A stretch of 64,000 nt of DNA. Source: Gammaproteobacteria bacterium HGW-Gammaproteobacteria-13 (GTDB taxonomy: Bacteria > Pseudomonadota > Gammaproteobacteria > Pseudomonadales > Pseudomonadaceae). Every line of letters begins with the position of its first letter. Within the stretch, counting starts at the first letter, position 1. The stretch spans positions 204,179 to 268,178 of the forward strand of contig PGZH01000012.1 of the NCBI GenBank assembly GCA_002840155.1, in the 5' to 3' direction. The notes beneath the pieces are model-generated. The model saw only the letters and a program-made list of their open reading frames with translations, made no database searches and was not told the DNA's origin. Below are positions 52,036 to 63,385 of this stretch, in pieces. The position numbers and the translations under genes are program-made.

Positions 52036-52830
52036 TCAGTCAGCCAGGGTAAAAGCGTCCGCATCGCGATAAGCCGGGAAACGCTCACGGTAAGCAGCCA
52101 ACTCCGAGGCTTTGAGGGTTACCCGAAACACTCCATCCGCCGCCCCTGGCTCCAGCAGCGCCTCGCCCTGGAAATCCAGCACCTGGCTGTCGCCGCTGTA
52201 GGCGTGGCCTTTGCCGTCCTCACCAATGCGGTTAACCGCCGCGACATAGCAGAGGTTTTCGATGGCCCGCGCTGGCAACAGGCGATTCCAGTGATTGCGC
52301 CGCGCGGCTGGCCAGTTGGCGGTGTAGAGCAGCAGGTCGGTGGCCTGCGGGTCGCGGCTCCAGACAGGGAAGCGCAGGTCGTAGCAGATCAGCGTACGCA
52401 CCTGCCAGCCGTTAACCTCCAACAGTACCTGCTCAGTGCCTGCTCTGTAGTGCTTGTGCTCACCGGCCATGCGAAACAGATGGCGCTTGTCGTAGTGCGC
52501 CACAGTACCATCCGGCCGCGCCCAGAGCAGGCGGTTGCGGTAGGAGCCATCGACGGCCTGGATAATCAGGCTACCGCAGATCACTGCATTGATGTGCCGG
52601 GCCTGCTCGCGCAGCCACTGGCTGGTCGGGCCATTTTCCGGTTCAGCCAGGGTGGCGGAGTCCATGGAAAAGCCGGTGCTGAACATCTCCGGCAGCACGA
52701 TCAGATCGACACCGCGCGCCTGCTCCAGCAGGGGTGCAAAATGCGCGCGATTGGCCGCAGGGTCCTGCCAGGCCAGAGTGGTCTGGATCAGAACCAGCTC
52801 AAGATCGGGCAACAGGCTTAGATCGCGCAT
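52036..52830 (-). CDS. Nitrilase-family amidase (YafV-like omega-amidase)
   Basis: 264 residues. Catalytic triad present: Glu in VLPEMFSTGFSMD, Lys in YDKRHLFRMAGEHKHY, Cys in TLICYDLRFPVWSRD. In E. coli YafV pairs with a glutamine transaminase in salvage of 2-oxoglutaramate-type products; here the aminotransferase gene overlaps it by 13 bp upstream, supporting that pathway. Confidence 0.9.
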   Translation of the reverse strand: MRDLSLLPDLELVLIQTTLAWQDPAANRAHFAPLLEQARGVDLIVLPEMFSTGFSMDSATLAEPENGPTSQWLREQARHINAVICGSLIIQAVDGSYRNRLLWARPDGTVAHYDKRHLFRMAGEHKHYRAGTEQVLLEVNGWQVRTLICYDLRFPVWSRDPQATDLLLYTANWPAARRNHWNRLLPARAIENLCYVAAVNRIGEDGKGHAYSGDSQVLDFQGEALLEPGAADGVFRVTLKASELAAYRERFPAYRDADAFTLAD

Positions 52831-53966
52831 AGTTTGTCCGCCGCCTGGCGCAGGGTTTCTTCACGCTTGGCAAAGCAGAAGCGCACCAGGCGCAGATCCT
52901 TGGGTGGTGTTTGGTAGAACACTGATACCGGAATCGCCGCCACGCCATGCTCGCGGGTCAGCCACTCGGCCATGGCGACATCGTCCAGATCATTGCGAAT
53001 GGCCGAGTAATCGACCAGCTGAAAATAGGTACCGGCGGCGCGGGTGAAGGTAAAGCGCGAGCCGGCCAGCAGGTCGCAAAACAAATCGCGTTTGGCCTGA
53101 TAGAACGCCGGCAGCTCTTCGACATGCTCGGGATGCTCGGCCATATAGTCGGCCAGCGCCCACTGCAGCGGTGTCACGCCGCAGAAGCTGACGTACTGAT
53201 GGACCTTGCGCAGTTCGGCGCTCAAAGCCGGCGGCGCCACCACATAGCCGGTTTTCCAGCCGGTAACGTGGTAGGTCTTGCCAAAGGAGCTGACCACAAA
53301 GGCACGCTGATACAGCTCTTCGTGGGCCAGCACGCTGGTGTGCTGAACGCCATCGAATACCAGATGCTCGTAGACCTCATCGCTGATCAGATAGATATCG
53401 CGCTCGCGGATCAAGGCCGCAAGCTGATCCAGCTCCGCGCGGGTAATCAGCGCACCGCTGGGGTTATGCGGGCTGTTGAGGATAATCAGGCGAGTCCTGT
53501 CGCTCAGCGCATCCTGCAGGCGCTGCCAGTCGATGGCAAAATCCGGCAAGGCCAACGGCACATGCACGCAGCGCCCGCCGGCAAGCTCGACCGAGGGCTC
53601 ATAACTGTCGTAGCTGGGGTCAAAGACGATCACTTCATCGCCCGGCTGAATCAGCGCCTGGATAGCGCAAAAGATGCCTTGGGTCGCACCGGGAACTATG
53701 GTGACTTCGCTGTCCGCGCTGACTGTTCGGCCATAACTACGGGCAATCTTCGCCGCCACCTGCTCGCGCAGCGCTGGCAAACCGGTCATCGGCGCGTACT
53801 GGTTATGCCCAGCAGCAATATGCCGGCCGACCGCATCGCGTAAGGCCTGCGGGCCATCAAAATCCGGGAAGCCCTGGGACAGATTTAAAGCACCTGCTTC
53901 CATAGCCAGTTGCGACATGCGGGTAAAGATGGTGGTGCCGACGTTCGGCAGCTTGCTGATAATCAT
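52818..53966 (-). CDS. Aminotransferase class I (YbdL/methionine-glutamine type)
   Basis: 382 residues; PLP enzyme. NLSQGFPDFDGPQALRDAV near the start, ILNSPHNPSGALIT, and the Schiff-base Lys in VSSFGKTYHVTGWKTGYVV. Best matches the methionine/phenylalanine transaminases of the YbdL group. Together with the overlapping omega-amidase it can recycle 2-oxo acids using glutamine as donor. ATG 53966 chosen over a longer frame. Confidence 0.9.
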   Translation of the reverse strand: MIISKLPNVGTTIFTRMSQLAMEAGALNLSQGFPDFDGPQALRDAVGRHIAAGHNQYAPMTGLPALREQVAAKIARSYGRTVSADSEVTIVPGATQGIFCAIQALIQPGDEVIVFDPSYDSYEPSVELAGGRCVHVPLALPDFAIDWQRLQDALSDRTRLIILNSPHNPSGALITRAELDQLAALIRERDIYLISDEVYEHLVFDGVQHTSVLAHEELYQRAFVVSSFGKTYHVTGWKTGYVVAPPALSAELRKVHQYVSFCGVTPLQWALADYMAEHPEHVEELPAFYQAKRDLFCDLLAGSRFTFTRAAGTYFQLVDYSAIRNDLDDVAMAEWLTREHGVAAIPVSVFYQTPPKDLRLVRFCFAKREETLRQAADKLCAI

Positions 53967-54041
53967 CGAGGCAATATTCCTGGGCCAGCGCCGGGCTTGA
54001 ACGCTATTGATGCGGCAGAATAGCCGATCCCCCAGAGACGC

Positions 54042-54065
54042 AAAAGGCACCCGCAGGTGCCTTTA
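54042..54065 (-). terminator. Rho-independent terminator after der
   Basis: AAAGGCACC-CGCA-GGTGCCTTT, perfect 9-bp stem; on the minus strand it is followed by TTTTGCG. Lies 33 bases past the der stop. Confidence 0.8.
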
Positions 54066-54097
54066 TAGAGCGTTAAAGCTGGAAATAACTCCGGGGC

Positions 54098-55570
54098 TTA
54101 GCGCTTGTCTTTGCGCTTCTTCTCAGCCTTTTTGTGGTGGCTCATCAGACGACGCTTCTTGTTTACCTGACGATCTGTGAGGGTGTTCTTGTTGCCCTCA
54201 TACGGGTTATCGCCGCCCTTGAACTCGATCCGGATCGGCGTACCGACCAGTTTGAGCACGCGGCGGTAGGTGTTTTCCAGGTAGCGGATATAGGACTTGG
54301 GCACCGCCTCGACCTGGTTGCCGTGGATCACGATCAGCGGCGGGTTGGCACCACCCAGGTGGGCATAGCGCAACTTGATGCGGCGATTGTTGACCATGGG
54401 CGGCGCATGGTCGCTGACGGCGTCTTCAAGAATCGTGGTCAGACGATTGGTCGGCCAGCGGGTGATCGCCGACTTGAACGAGGCCTGCACCGACTTGTAC
54501 AGGTTGCCCACGCCGGTGCCGTGCAGCGCCGAGATAAAGTGGATATCGGCGAAATCGACGAAGAACAGCCGGCGTTGCAACTCGACCTTCACATAGTCGC
54601 GTTCGCTCGGCTCCATGCCGTCCCACTTGTTCAGGGCGATGACCAGGGCACGGCCACTTTCCAGGACGAAGCCGAGCAGGTTGAGGTCGTGATCGACCAC
54701 ACCTTCGCGAGCGTCCATAACGAACACCACGACGTTGGAGTCCTGGATCGCCTGCAAGGTTTTTACCACCGAGAACTTTTCCACCGCCTCAAAGATCTTG
54801 CCGCGGCGACGCACGCCGGCGGTGTCGATCAGGGTGTACTTCTCATCATCGCGCTCGAACGGGATGTAGATGCTGTCGCGGGTGGTACCCGCCTGGTCGT
54901 AAACGATAACCCGCTCTTCACCGAGCATGCGGTTGACCAGGGTCGACTTACCGACGTTAGGCCGGCCGATAATCGCCAGCTTGATCCCGTCCTTCTCGCT
55001 TGGGCCGGGAATGCGCTTGGCTTCCTGACCTTCGAGGACGATCTCCTCTTCCTCGCCCTCTTCCGGCTCGGTGGCATCCTTGGGGAAGGAGCCCAGCACG
55101 GCTTCAAGCATCTGGGTGATGCCACGACCGTGAGCACCGGCAATCGCCAGGGACTCGCCCATACCCATGCTGGAGAACTCAGCGCGGGCCAAGTCGGCGT
55201 CGATGTTGTCGACCTTGTTGATGACCAGGAAGCTGCGCTTGTTACGGCGACGCAGGTGCTCACCAATCATCTGATCGGAAGCGGACAACCCGGCGCGGGC
55301 ATCCACCAGAAACAGCACGGCATCCGCTTCTTCGATGGCTTGCAGCGACTGCTCGGCCATCTTCGCGTCAATGCCTTCCTCGTCACCGGAAATACCACCG
55401 GTGTCGATGACGATATAGGTTCGCCCCTGCCACTTGGCCTCGCCGTACTGGCGATCACGGGTCAGACCAGACAGGTCGCCGACAATCGCGTCACGGGACT
55501 TGGTCAAGCGGTTAAACAGGGTGGACTTGCCGACGTTCGGACGGCCCACCAGGGCAATTACGGGAACCAT
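54098..55570 (-). CDS. der: Ribosome biogenesis GTPase Der
   Basis: 490 residues with two tandem GTPase domains: G1 [20 protein letters not shown]-like at the start and [18 protein letters not shown] at ~200, each with DTGG/DTAG and NKVD/NKWD motifs, and a C-terminal KH-like domain. Needed for 50S assembly. ATG 55570 ([14 protein letters not shown]). Downstream of bamB but separated by a terminator. Confidence 0.97.
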   Translation of the reverse strand: MVPVIALVGRPNVGKSTLFNRLTKSRDAIVGDLSGLTRDRQYGEAKWQGRTYIVIDTGGISGDEEGIDAKMAEQSLQAIEEADAVLFLVDARAGLSASDQMIGEHLRRRNKRSFLVINKVDNIDADLARAEFSSMGMGESLAIAGAHGRGITQMLEAVLGSFPKDATEPEEGEEEEIVLEGQEAKRIPGPSEKDGIKLAIIGRPNVGKSTLVNRMLGEERVIVYDQAGTTRDSIYIPFERDDEKYTLIDTAGVRRRGKIFEAVEKFSVVKTLQAIQDSNVVVFVMDAREGVVDHDLNLLGFVLESGRALVIALNKWDGMEPSERDYVKVELQRRLFFVDFADIHFISALHGTGVGNLYKSVQASFKSAITRWPTNRLTTILEDAVSDHAPPMVNNRRIKLRYAHLGGANPPLIVIHGNQVEAVPKSYIRYLENTYRRVLKLVGTPIRIEFKGGDNPYEGNKNTLTDRQVNKKRRLMSHHKKAEKKRKDKR

Positions 55571-55601
55571 TAGGCTCTCCACTTCGTTATTTCAGAAAAT
55601 A

Positions 55602-55626
55602 CAAAAGCCGCTGCAGGGGCAGCGGC
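55602..55626 (-). terminator. Rho-independent terminator after bamB
   Basis: Minus strand GCCGCTGC-CCCT-GCAGCGGC followed by TTTTGTATTTTC, between bamB and der. Confidence 0.8.
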
Positions 55627-55699
55627 CGGAATTCATTGCACTGGCCAGTGCTACACGGCCCTAGGTGCTGTGCAGCATAGCCAAAGCGTCAGCGAGCAA

Positions 55700-56851
55700 T
55701 CACTTGATGGTCAGGGCCACCAGATTGCCGCCGTTGCCGTAGGCATACAGCCAATCACCCACGACCAGCGGACGGGCACGCAGACCGTCGCTGTCGATAC
55801 GCGTGCGGCCGACAAAACGACCGTCCACCTGGCTAACCAGGTGCAGGTAGCCTTCCAGGTCACCAAACGCGATATAGCTGGAGAACACTTCCGGCGCCGA
55901 CAACTGGCGGCGAGCCAGGGCGTCATTGCTCCACAGTGCCGAAGCCGAACGCTCGTCGATACCCTCAACGGTACCGCTGGCCAGGCTTACGTAAACACTG
56001 CCGTAACCCTGAGCCACACCGACCGAGCTGGACGCTTCACGCTGCCAGAGGATACGACCGCTTTCCAGCTCCAGCGCCGCAACGCGACCCTGGTAGCTGA
56101 CAGCATAAAGAGTGCCCGCCGAAAGCAGCAGACCGCCGTCGATGTCGACCACACGATCCAGTTCGGAACGGCCCTGTGGAATAGCCACACGCTGTTCCCA
56201 GACAGGAATACCGCGCTGAGCATCCAGCGCAATCACCTTGCCGGTGGACAGACCGGCAATCGCCAGACGGTTGGTCAGTACCGGGCTGCCAGTGCCGCGC
56301 AGGGTCAGTACCGCCGGGGTATTTTCAAAGATCCAACGCTGCTCGCCAGTGTTCATGTCCAAAGCGATCAGACGGTCATCCTGGGTCTGTACCAGCACCA
56401 CGTCGCCGTTCAGCGCAGGCGGGGCCAGCACTTCACTGGTCACACGAGCGCGCCACTTCTCTTCACCGCTAGCGGTGTCGAGCGCGACGATCTCACCTTT
56501 CAGCGTGCCGACTACCACCAGGCCATAGCCTGCGCCGACAGCGCCGGAAACCGGCAGCTCCAAGTCGGCCTTCCAGATGACCTTGCCGGTCATGCGGTCC
56601 ATGGCTACGACCAGGCCTTCGACGTCGGCAGCATAGATCTGCTCGCCATCAATCGCCGGTACCAGCATGTTGAAGGACTCGCCCTGGCCGTCGCCAATCG
56701 AGCGACTCCACTGTTTCTGCAGGCTGACTTCTTCCTCGAACTTGGGCAGATCGGCCGGTGGCAGTTCCTTCTTGCTATTGCTGCTGCAACCTACGGCCAG
56801 AACGGCCAGGGCCAGCAGTGCGGCATTCTTCCAGCGCATCACGTCACGCAT
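55700..56851 (-). CDS. bamB: Outer-membrane assembly lipoprotein BamB
   Basis: 383 residues. Lipoprotein signal MRDVMRWKNAALLALAVLAV then GCSS (lipidated Cys). Eight-bladed beta-propeller with PQQ-like repeats (VYAADVEGLVVAMDRMTGKV-like, LIALDMNTGEQRW, VIALDAQRGIPVWE). Part of the BAM complex. Its start overlaps the upstream yfgM end by 8 bases, so the genes are coupled. Confidence 0.95.
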   Translation of the reverse strand: MRDVMRWKNAALLALAVLAVGCSSNSKKELPPADLPKFEEEVSLQKQWSRSIGDGQGESFNMLVPAIDGEQIYAADVEGLVVAMDRMTGKVIWKADLELPVSGAVGAGYGLVVVGTLKGEIVALDTASGEEKWRARVTSEVLAPPALNGDVVLVQTQDDRLIALDMNTGEQRWIFENTPAVLTLRGTGSPVLTNRLAIAGLSTGKVIALDAQRGIPVWEQRVAIPQGRSELDRVVDIDGGLLLSAGTLYAVSYQGRVAALELESGRILWQREASSSVGVAQGYGSVYVSLASGTVEGIDERSASALWSNDALARRQLSAPEVFSSYIAFGDLEGYLHLVSQVDGRFVGRTRIDSDGLRARPLVVGDWLYAYGNGGNLVALTIK

Positions 56852-57488
56852 CCCCTTTTGCCAGATCATCCAGCTTCATTTGCAGACCACCGACAGCGGC
56901 ATCTTCAGCGAGCGCAGCCTTGGCTTTTTCGTAGGCGGCATGCGCATCATCGGCACGGCCGAGTTGCACCAGCAGGTCACCTTTGAGTTCTTCACGGCTG
57001 GCGGCAAAGGCCGGCGCAACCTTGGCATCCAGCAGTTTCAGGGCATCGTCTGCCTTATCCTGCGCAGCCAGCACGCGCGCCAGGCGCTGACGGGCCAGCT
57101 CAGCCAGGCTGTCATCAGCCGGCTTGTCGACAATCGCCTGCAGCTCACTGGCAGCGTCATCCAGCTTGCCTGCTTCAACCGCGACCTTGGCGACAAACAG
57201 ACTGCCGTACTGGGCGTAATGAGTGCCGGAAAAATCTTTTTTCAGCGTGCTGGCCAGCTCGGCGACCTTGCCGGCGTCAGGCTTGCCGCTTGGGTCCAGC
57301 GCAGCTTCGAGCAATTGCTGATACACCAGCGAAGCACCCTGGGACTGATTGGCCTGGTACTTCTGCCAGCCCTGCCAGCCGAACACCACCACCAACGCCA
57401 GCACAACACCGGTCAGTAATGGCATGCCATTGCGCTGCCACCAGTCCTTGATTACTGCCAGTTCTTCATCATCAGTACGCGAAACCAC
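56844..57488 (-). CDS. YfgM-like inner-membrane TPR protein
   Basis: 214 residues starting at GTG 57488 with AGGAG upstream. One membrane helix (MPLLTGVVLALVVVFGW) near the N-terminus, then periplasmic TPR-like repeats (ALDPSGKPDAGKVAELASTL and on). YfgM links SecYEG with periplasmic chaperones in E. coli. Standard gene order hisS-yfgM-bamB-der. Confidence 0.92.
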   Translation of the reverse strand: MVSRTDDEELAVIKDWWQRNGMPLLTGVVLALVVVFGWQGWQKYQANQSQGASLVYQQLLEAALDPSGKPDAGKVAELASTLKKDFSGTHYAQYGSLFVAKVAVEAGKLDDAASELQAIVDKPADDSLAELARQRLARVLAAQDKADDALKLLDAKVAPAFAASREELKGDLLVQLGRADDAHAAYEKAKAALAEDAAVGGLQMKLDDLAKGDA

Positions 57489-57525
57489 CCCAACACTCCT
57501 ATTCGCTAAATCACTTAACAGACGC

Positions 57526-58815
57526 TCAGGCCTGATCGGCACAGGTCGCCAGATGATCGGCCAATGCCGACCACGCAATACTTTGTTGTTCGCCCTGACC
57601 GCGCAGCGGCTTGCAACCTACCACTTGCTGGGCCAATTCGTCTTCACCCAAGATCAAGGCGTACAGCGCGCCACTCTTGTCGGCCTTCTTGAACTGACTC
57701 TTGAAGCTACCCGCTCCGGCATTTACCTGCAGACGCAGATTGGGCAGCTGATCACGCAGTCGCTCGCTTAAGGCCAGCGCCGCCAGTTCAGCCGGCTCGC
57801 CGAAGGCGCACAGATAAACGTCGACCGTACGGGCGATTTCAGCCGGTACTTTACCTAGAGTTTCGAGCAACAGCACCAAACGTTCGATGCCCATGGCAAA
57901 ACCCACGCCTGGCGTCGGTTTGCCGCCCATCTGCTCGACCAGGCCATCGTAACGGCCGCCGGCGCAGACAGTGCCTTGAGAGCCGAGCTGATCGGTTACC
58001 CACTCGAACACCGTCTTGCTGTAGTAATCCAGGCCACGCACCAGCTTGGGGTTGATCACGTACGGCACACCGGCCGCATCCAGACGGGCCTTGAGCCCTT
58101 CGAAATGCACGCGCGATTCTTCATCCAGGTAATCCGCCAGCTTCGGTGCATTGACTAGCAGGGCCTGGGTTTCCGGTACCTTGCTGTCCAGCACACGCAG
58201 CGGGTTGCTGCCCATGCGACGGCGGCTGTCTTCATCCAGCTGATCGGCGTGCGCAGTCAGAAACTCAACCAGCGCATCGCGATACACCGCGCGCGCAGCG
58301 CTGGTGCCGAGGCTGTTGAGCTCAAGCTTCACTGCATCACGGATACCCAGCAGGCCCCACAGGCGCCAGGTCAGCACGATCAGCTCGGCGTCGATATCCG
58401 GGCCGTCGATATTGAAGACTTCCACACCGATCTGGTGGAACTGGCGATAACGGCCTTTCTGCGGACGCTCGTGACGAAACATCGGGCCGATATACCAGAG
58501 TTTCTGGGTCTGCCCACCGCCCGCCAGACCATGCTCAAGCACAGCGCGCACGCAGGCAGCAGTGCCTTCCGGACGCAAAGTCAGGGAGTCGCCGTTGCGG
58601 TCGTCGAAGGTGTACATCTCTTTTTCAACGATATCGGTGACTTCACCAATCGAGCGCTTGAACAGCTCGGTGAACTCAACAATCGGCATGCGGATCTGCC
58701 GATAGCCGTAACCGTCCAGCAGACCAGCGACGGCACCTTCAAAATAACGCCAAAGCGGAGTCTGCTCAGGCAGGATATCGTTCATGCCACGAATGGCTTG
58801 CAGGGACTTGCTCAA
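57526..58815 (-). CDS. hisS: Histidyl-tRNA synthetase
   Basis: 429 residues. Class II motif 2 [20 protein letters not shown], histidine-binding [16 protein letters not shown] and motif 3 [17 protein letters not shown], then the C-terminal anticodon-binding domain. First N-terminal residues [20 protein letters not shown] are typical. Confidence 0.97.
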   Translation of the reverse strand: MSKSLQAIRGMNDILPEQTPLWRYFEGAVAGLLDGYGYRQIRMPIVEFTELFKRSIGEVTDIVEKEMYTFDDRNGDSLTLRPEGTAACVRAVLEHGLAGGGQTQKLWYIGPMFRHERPQKGRYRQFHQIGVEVFNIDGPDIDAELIVLTWRLWGLLGIRDAVKLELNSLGTSAARAVYRDALVEFLTAHADQLDEDSRRRMGSNPLRVLDSKVPETQALLVNAPKLADYLDEESRVHFEGLKARLDAAGVPYVINPKLVRGLDYYSKTVFEWVTDQLGSQGTVCAGGRYDGLVEQMGGKPTPGVGFAMGIERLVLLLETLGKVPAEIARTVDVYLCAFGEPAELAALALSERLRDQLPNLRLQVNAGAGSFKSQFKKADKSGALYALILGEDELAQQVVGCKPLRGQGEQQSIAWSALADHLATCADQA

Positions 58816-58833
58816 TTCAATTCCTTAACGGTG

Positions 58834-59943
58834 TTAGCTGCGCAGAATCAGAGCGGCGTCAGCTGCGACCTTGTCGGCCGCTTTCTGGCGGATCAGCTTT
58901 TCCAGCTCATCAACCAGGTTGTCATTGCCCAGCTTGAGCGCTGGTTTGCCATCGATATAGATCAGATTGGGGGAGCCGCCGGTCAGGCCGATATGGGCTT
59001 CCTTGGCTTCGCCAGGGCCGTTGACCACACAGCCGATCACCGCCACATCCAGCGGCACCAGCAGGTCTTCGACGCGCTGTTCCAGCTCGTTCATGGTTTT
59101 CACCACATCGAAGTTCTGCCGCGAGCAACTCGGGCAGGCGATAAAGTTGATACCGCGGGAACGCAGACGCAACGATTTGAGGATGTCGTAGCCAACCTTG
59201 ATCTCTTCAACCGGATCAGCGGCCAGGGAAATGCGGATGGTGTCGCCGATGCCCTCAGCCAACAGCATGCCCAGGCCCACGGCCGACTTGACCGTACCGG
59301 AGCGCAAACCGCCAGCTTCGGTGATCCCCAAGTGCAGCGGCTGCTCGATCTGTTTGGCCAACAAGCGATAGGCCTCGACGGCCATAAACACGTCAGAGGC
59401 TTTTACGCTGACCTTAAAGTCGGGGAAATTCAGGCGATCCAGATGCTCGACATGACGCAGTGCGGACTCTACCAGTGCGGCAGGAGTCGGCTCGCCGTAT
59501 TTCTTCTGCAGATCTTTTTCCAGCGAGCCTGCATTGACCCCGATACGAATCGGAATGCCCTTGTCACGCGCCGCCTCGACCACCGCACGCACGCGGTCTT
59601 CACGGCCGATATTGCCCGGGTTGATACGCAGGCAGTCGACGCCCAGCTCCGCCACGCGCAAGGCGATCTGATAGTCGAAGTGGATATCGGCCACCAGCGG
59701 AACTTTGACCTGCTGCTTGATCTTGCCGAAGGCTTCGGCTGCATCCATATCCGGCACGGAAACCCGCACGATATCGGCGCCAGCATCTTCCAGGCGACGA
59801 ATCTGCGCCACGGTGGCGGCCACATCATTGGTGTCGCTGTTGGTCATGCTCTGCACAGCGATAGGCGCATCGCCACCTACCGGCACGGAACCCACCCAGA
59901 TTTTGCGTGAAATACGGCGTTTGATCGGTGACTCGCAATGCAT
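58834..59943 (-). CDS. ispG: 4-hydroxy-3-methylbut-2-en-1-yl diphosphate synthase
   Basis: 369 residues; [4Fe-4S] enzyme of the MEP isoprenoid pathway. TIM-barrel start [20 protein letters not shown]; cluster Cys in [14 protein letters not shown] and [23 protein letters not shown] 59943 immediately follows the rodZ stop, so the two are translationally close. Confidence 0.97.
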   Translation of the reverse strand: MHCESPIKRRISRKIWVGSVPVGGDAPIAVQSMTNSDTNDVAATVAQIRRLEDAGADIVRVSVPDMDAAEAFGKIKQQVKVPLVADIHFDYQIALRVAELGVDCLRINPGNIGREDRVRAVVEAARDKGIPIRIGVNAGSLEKDLQKKYGEPTPAALVESALRHVEHLDRLNFPDFKVSVKASDVFMAVEAYRLLAKQIEQPLHLGITEAGGLRSGTVKSAVGLGMLLAEGIGDTIRISLAADPVEEIKVGYDILKSLRLRSRGINFIACPSCSRQNFDVVKTMNELEQRVEDLLVPLDVAVIGCVVNGPGEAKEAHIGLTGGSPNLIYIDGKPALKLGNDNLVDELEKLIRQKAADKVAADAALILRS

Positions 59944-59944
59944 G

Positions 59945-60916
59945 TTACTGCCCACCCAACTTCAGACGCGCGGTCTCACCGGAGATAAACGGTGCCACAT
60001 CGACCGGATTGCCATTCAGGCTGACCTGCACACCGCGGGCATAACCCAGACGCAGCTCCAGCGGAGCCTTACCGGCCAACTGCAGGCTATCGCCTTTGCG
60101 CTTGAGGGCGCTGAACAACACCTTGCCATTGGCATCGGTGAGTTGCGTCCAGCAATCGGCAATAAAGGTCAGGCTGACCACTGCCTCGCCTGCGCCAGCT
60201 TGCACTGGAGCGGTGGCAACTGGCGTTGTGGGCGTAGCCTCGGCAACAGCAGGCGCGGCATTGGCCGGCGTAGCAACTGCGGCCGGAGCACTGGGCGTTT
60301 CGCTGAGAACTTGCGGCTGTTCAGGTTGCGGGGCCACCTCGGCAGCCTCGGACAACAGCGGCAACGCGGCTTCTGTTTCCAGCTGGGCAGCTTCCACCGC
60401 CTGGTCTTCCGGCTCATCCAGCGGGTGAATCTGCGTGGTGCCGTCGGCGCCGTCTACTTCAACATGTTCAAGGCTGGTTGACGCCAGGTCTTCGGCGCGG
60501 CGTTCGGCCTGCTCCTGCCACCAGAAAAAGCTCAAACCAGCCAGCGCCAGCAACAGCACAAAACTGACCATGCGCAAGATGCGCTGCGAGTAGCTAACTG
60601 GCTCCTCGATGCGCCCCAGGCTGTGCACACTGCTACCGGCGGCGTCGCTACCGGTGAACTGATCAAACTCCAGCACCAGGCGGTTCTGGTCGACTTCCAG
60701 CAGCTTGGCGTAAGCCCGCACATAACCGCGAGCAAAAGTATGCCCAGGCAGCTTGTCGAAGGCACCTTGCTCGACCTGACTCAAGCGCTGCGGGGTCAAA
60801 TTCAACTGCGCAGCAACCTCGGCAATGGTCCAACCGCGGCTCTCACGAGCCTTGCGCAAAGTCTCACCCGGATTGATGCGGGGAACTGCTAGCACTTCTG
60901 GATGCGCCGCTTTCAT
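59945..60916 (-). CDS. rodZ: RodZ-like cytoskeletal protein
   Basis: 323 residues. N-terminal XRE-type helix-turn-helix ([20 protein letters not shown] then [18 protein letters not shown]), one membrane helix ([20 protein letters not shown]) near 115, a Pro/Ala-rich linker and a C-terminal DUF4115 beta domain ([20 protein letters not shown]). Anchors MreB for rod shape. An ATG three bases upstream is also possible; GGAG spacing favours 60916. Its start overlaps the pilF stop. Confidence 0.92.
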   Translation of the reverse strand: MKAAHPEVLAVPRINPGETLRKARESRGWTIAEVAAQLNLTPQRLSQVEQGAFDKLPGHTFARGYVRAYAKLLEVDQNRLVLEFDQFTGSDAAGSSVHSLGRIEEPVSYSQRILRMVSFVLLLALAGLSFFWWQEQAERRAEDLASTSLEHVEVDGADGTTQIHPLDEPEDQAVEAAQLETEAALPLLSEAAEVAPQPEQPQVLSETPSAPAAVATPANAAPAVAEATPTTPVATAPVQAGAGEAVVSLTFIADCWTQLTDANGKVLFSALKRKGDSLQLAGKAPLELRLGYARGVQVSLNGNPVDVAPFISGETARLKLGGQ

Positions 60917-61674
60917 CATTGCTCCGACAGGTATTGCTGATATTCCGGCGTGCCCGGATAAAGTCGCTTCAACTGCAAACCGAGGCTCGCGGCATTGTCG
61001 CGCTCCTCGAAAATCTTCGCCAAGCGCACGCCAAGCAGCAGACTACGGGCGTCATGATTGGCCAGGGCTATATAACTTTCGTAGTAACTGCGTGCAGGGA
61101 CATACTGCTTGTCCTCGTAAGAAAGCTGTGCCATTTCCATCAGCGCACGCGGTTGTCGGCTATTTAAGCGCAGCGAGCGCTCAAAATAGACCTTGGCCTG
61201 CTCTCGCTGCTTAAGTTGCAGCGAAGTCAAGCCGAGGTTTTCAAAAACCCGTGACCGCTCTGGGTACAAGGTGTCCTGCGAGGCTTGCAGATAGACCTCT
61301 AGGGCCTCTGGATAACGCTTCTGTTCAAACAGGAAGCCTCCATAGTTATTCAACAGACGTGCATCCCCTTTGCGCAATGAAATGGCTTTGAGATAGTGCA
61401 TATCCGCAAGCTTCGGCTCCATTTCAGTTTGGAAAACGACGCCAAGAATCGCATGAACGTCTGGATTGGAAGCATCAAGATCAAGTGCTTTTTTAAGCGG
61501 TACTTTGGCCCGCTCAGTATCTCCCTGCTGCAGATAACCAATGCCCAGCTGTATATAAGCGTCGCGCGCTTCTTCTCGGCCCTTGCCGGTTTTCATCGGA
61601 TCGACATTACCGGTGGTAACGCAACCGGCTAACAGACTGGCGGCCAACAGCAATAACGCGGGACGCAAGGTCAT
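60916..61674 (-). CDS. pilF: Type IV pilus assembly lipoprotein PilF/PilW
   Basis: 252 residues. Lipoprotein signal MTLRPALLLLAASLLAGC, then six TPR repeats (AYIQLGIGYLQQGDTERAKV and on). PilF localises and assembles the PilQ secretin in the outer membrane. Located in its usual place between rlmN and rodZ. Confidence 0.93.
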   Translation of the reverse strand: MTLRPALLLLAASLLAGCVTTGNVDPMKTGKGREEARDAYIQLGIGYLQQGDTERAKVPLKKALDLDASNPDVHAILGVVFQTEMEPKLADMHYLKAISLRKGDARLLNNYGGFLFEQKRYPEALEVYLQASQDTLYPERSRVFENLGLTSLQLKQREQAKVYFERSLRLNSRQPRALMEMAQLSYEDKQYVPARSYYESYIALANHDARSLLLGVRLAKIFEERDNAASLGLQLKRLYPGTPEYQQYLSEQ

Positions 61675-61687
61675 GGGTATCCTCCCC

Positions 61688-62836
61688 TCAGGTTCGATTG
61701 GCGGCGGAACTCGGCGTTTCGGCCTCGCTACTCAATTCACGCACAGCAATATAGCGTTCACTACGGCGGGTACGGTCTATAACCTGGCCGACCAACTGGC
61801 CACAAGCCGCGTCAATGTCCTCGCCCCGCGTGGTGCGTACGGTGACATTGTGCCCGGCTTTGTGCAGCAGGTCCTGAAAACGGCGAATAGCATTATTGCT
61901 CGGCCGCTCGTACCCGGAGTGGGGGAAGGGATTAAACGGAATCAGATTGATCTTGCAAGGCACATCTTTGAGAAGTGCGATCATTTCCTCAGCGTGCTCG
62001 GTCTTATCGTTTACATCCTTGAGCAGGGTGTATTCGATTGTAAGCACGCGTTTCTCGCCCAGGCGCGAGACATAACGCTTACAAGCCGCCAGCAGCATTT
62101 CCAGCGGGTACTTCTTGTTGATCGGCACCAGCTGATTGCGCAGCGCATCGTTCGGCGCATGCAGCGACAGCGCCAGGGACACATCAATCACTTCGCCGAG
62201 CTTGTCGATCATCGGCACCACGCCGGAGGTGGACAACGTCACCTTGCGTTTGGATATGCCGTAGCCGAGGTCGTCCATCATGATCTTCATGGCGGCGACT
62301 ACGTTGTCGAAGTTCAGCAACGGCTCGCCCATACCCATCATCACCACGTTGGTGATGGCACGGTCGACCTTCGCCGGCACGCTGCCGAACGACTTGTTGG
62401 CGATCCACACCTGGCCGATCACTTCGGCGGCGCTTAGATCGCTGTTGAAACCTTGCTTGCCAGTCGAGCAGAAACTGCAATCCAGCGCACAGCCGGCCTG
62501 CGACGACACACACAAGGTGCCACGCGTGCCCTGGGGGATATACACGGTTTCTACGCAACTGCCTGACGCCACCCGCACTACCCACTTGCGCGTGCCATCA
62601 GTGGAAATATCTTCGCTGACCACTTCCGGGCCGCGGATTTCAGCACAGGCCTTGAGCTTTTCGCGCAAGGCCTTGCTGACGTTACTCATGGCATCGAAAT
62701 CATCGACGCCAAAGTGGTGAATCCATTTCATCATCTGACCGGCACGGAAACGCTTTTCCCCGATGCTTTCGAAGAATTGCTCCATCTCTGCCTGGGTCAG
62801 ACCCAGCAGATTGATTTTACCGGTAGCTTCAGTCAT
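61688..62836 (-). CDS. rlmN: Dual-specificity rRNA/tRNA adenine-C2 methyltransferase RlmN
   Basis: 382 residues; radical SAM enzyme making m2A2503 in 23S rRNA and m2A37 in some tRNAs. Radical SAM motif [34 protein letters not shown], and the C-terminal accessory Cys in ACGQL. ATG 62836 matches the family start [13 protein letters not shown]. 13 bases before pilF. Confidence 0.97.
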   Translation of the reverse strand: MTEATGKINLLGLTQAEMEQFFESIGEKRFRAGQMMKWIHHFGVDDFDAMSNVSKALREKLKACAEIRGPEVVSEDISTDGTRKWVVRVASGSCVETVYIPQGTRGTLCVSSQAGCALDCSFCSTGKQGFNSDLSAAEVIGQVWIANKSFGSVPAKVDRAITNVVMMGMGEPLLNFDNVVAAMKIMMDDLGYGISKRKVTLSTSGVVPMIDKLGEVIDVSLALSLHAPNDALRNQLVPINKKYPLEMLLAACKRYVSRLGEKRVLTIEYTLLKDVNDKTEHAEEMIALLKDVPCKINLIPFNPFPHSGYERPSNNAIRRFQDLLHKAGHNVTVRTTRGEDIDAACGQLVGQVIDRTRRSERYIAVRELSSEAETPSSAANRT

Positions 62837-62859
62837 GGCTTCACCCTCACCCGATTCGC

Positions 62860-63291
62860 TTAGCGAATACGTGCGCAAACTTCGGTGGAAGCGAAGAAGT
62901 AAGCGATTTCACGGGCAGCAGAGGCTTCCGAATCGGAACCGTGAACCGCGTTCTCGTCGATGGAAACGGCGAAATCAGCACGAATGGTGCCGGCAGCAGC
63001 TTCTTTAGGGTTGGTAGCGCCCATCAGATCACGGTTAGCAAGAACAGCGTTTTCGCCTTCCAGAACCTGAACGATAACTGGACCCGAGGTCATGAAAGCA
63101 ACCAGGTCCTTGAAGAAGCCGCGCTCGCTGTGCTCAGCGTAGAAGCCAGCCGCTTCACGCTCGGACAGTTGAACCATTTTCGAAGCAACGACGCGCAGGC
63201 CGGCTTTTTCGAAGCGGCTGGTGATCTCGCCAATAACATTCTTGGCAACGGCATCAGGCTTGATGATGGAGAAAGTGCGTTGAACAGCCAT
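62860..63291 (-). CDS. ndk: Nucleoside diphosphate kinase
   Basis: 143 residues. [20 protein letters not shown] at the start and the phosphohistidine loop [19 protein letters not shown] near 117-135 (catalytic His in NAVHGSD). Balances NTP pools. Typical spot between iscX and rlmN. Confidence 0.98.
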   Translation of the reverse strand: MAVQRTFSIIKPDAVAKNVIGEITSRFEKAGLRVVASKMVQLSEREAAGFYAEHSERGFFKDLVAFMTSGPVIVQVLEGENAVLANRDLMGATNPKEAAAGTIRADFAVSIDENAVHGSDSEASAAREIAYFFASTEVCARIR

Positions 63292-63324
63292 GTGAAACTC
63301 CAGAAACAGTGATTAAAGCGAAAA

Positions 63325-63351
63325 ATTAAACCCGCGAATTATACGCGGGTT
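63325..63351 (-). terminator. Rho-independent terminator of the isc operon
   Basis: Minus strand AACCCGCG-TATAATT-CGCGGGTT followed by TAATTTTTCGC, 35 bases past the iscX stop. Confidence 0.75.
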
Positions 63352-63385
63352 CCGGTTAAATGCGTAGGCCAGGCCAAAAGGCCGA

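Noticed and set aside
58249-59910. 553-codon + strand frame opposite hisS and ispG
   Set aside because: Crosses two intact genes antisense; no domain seen.
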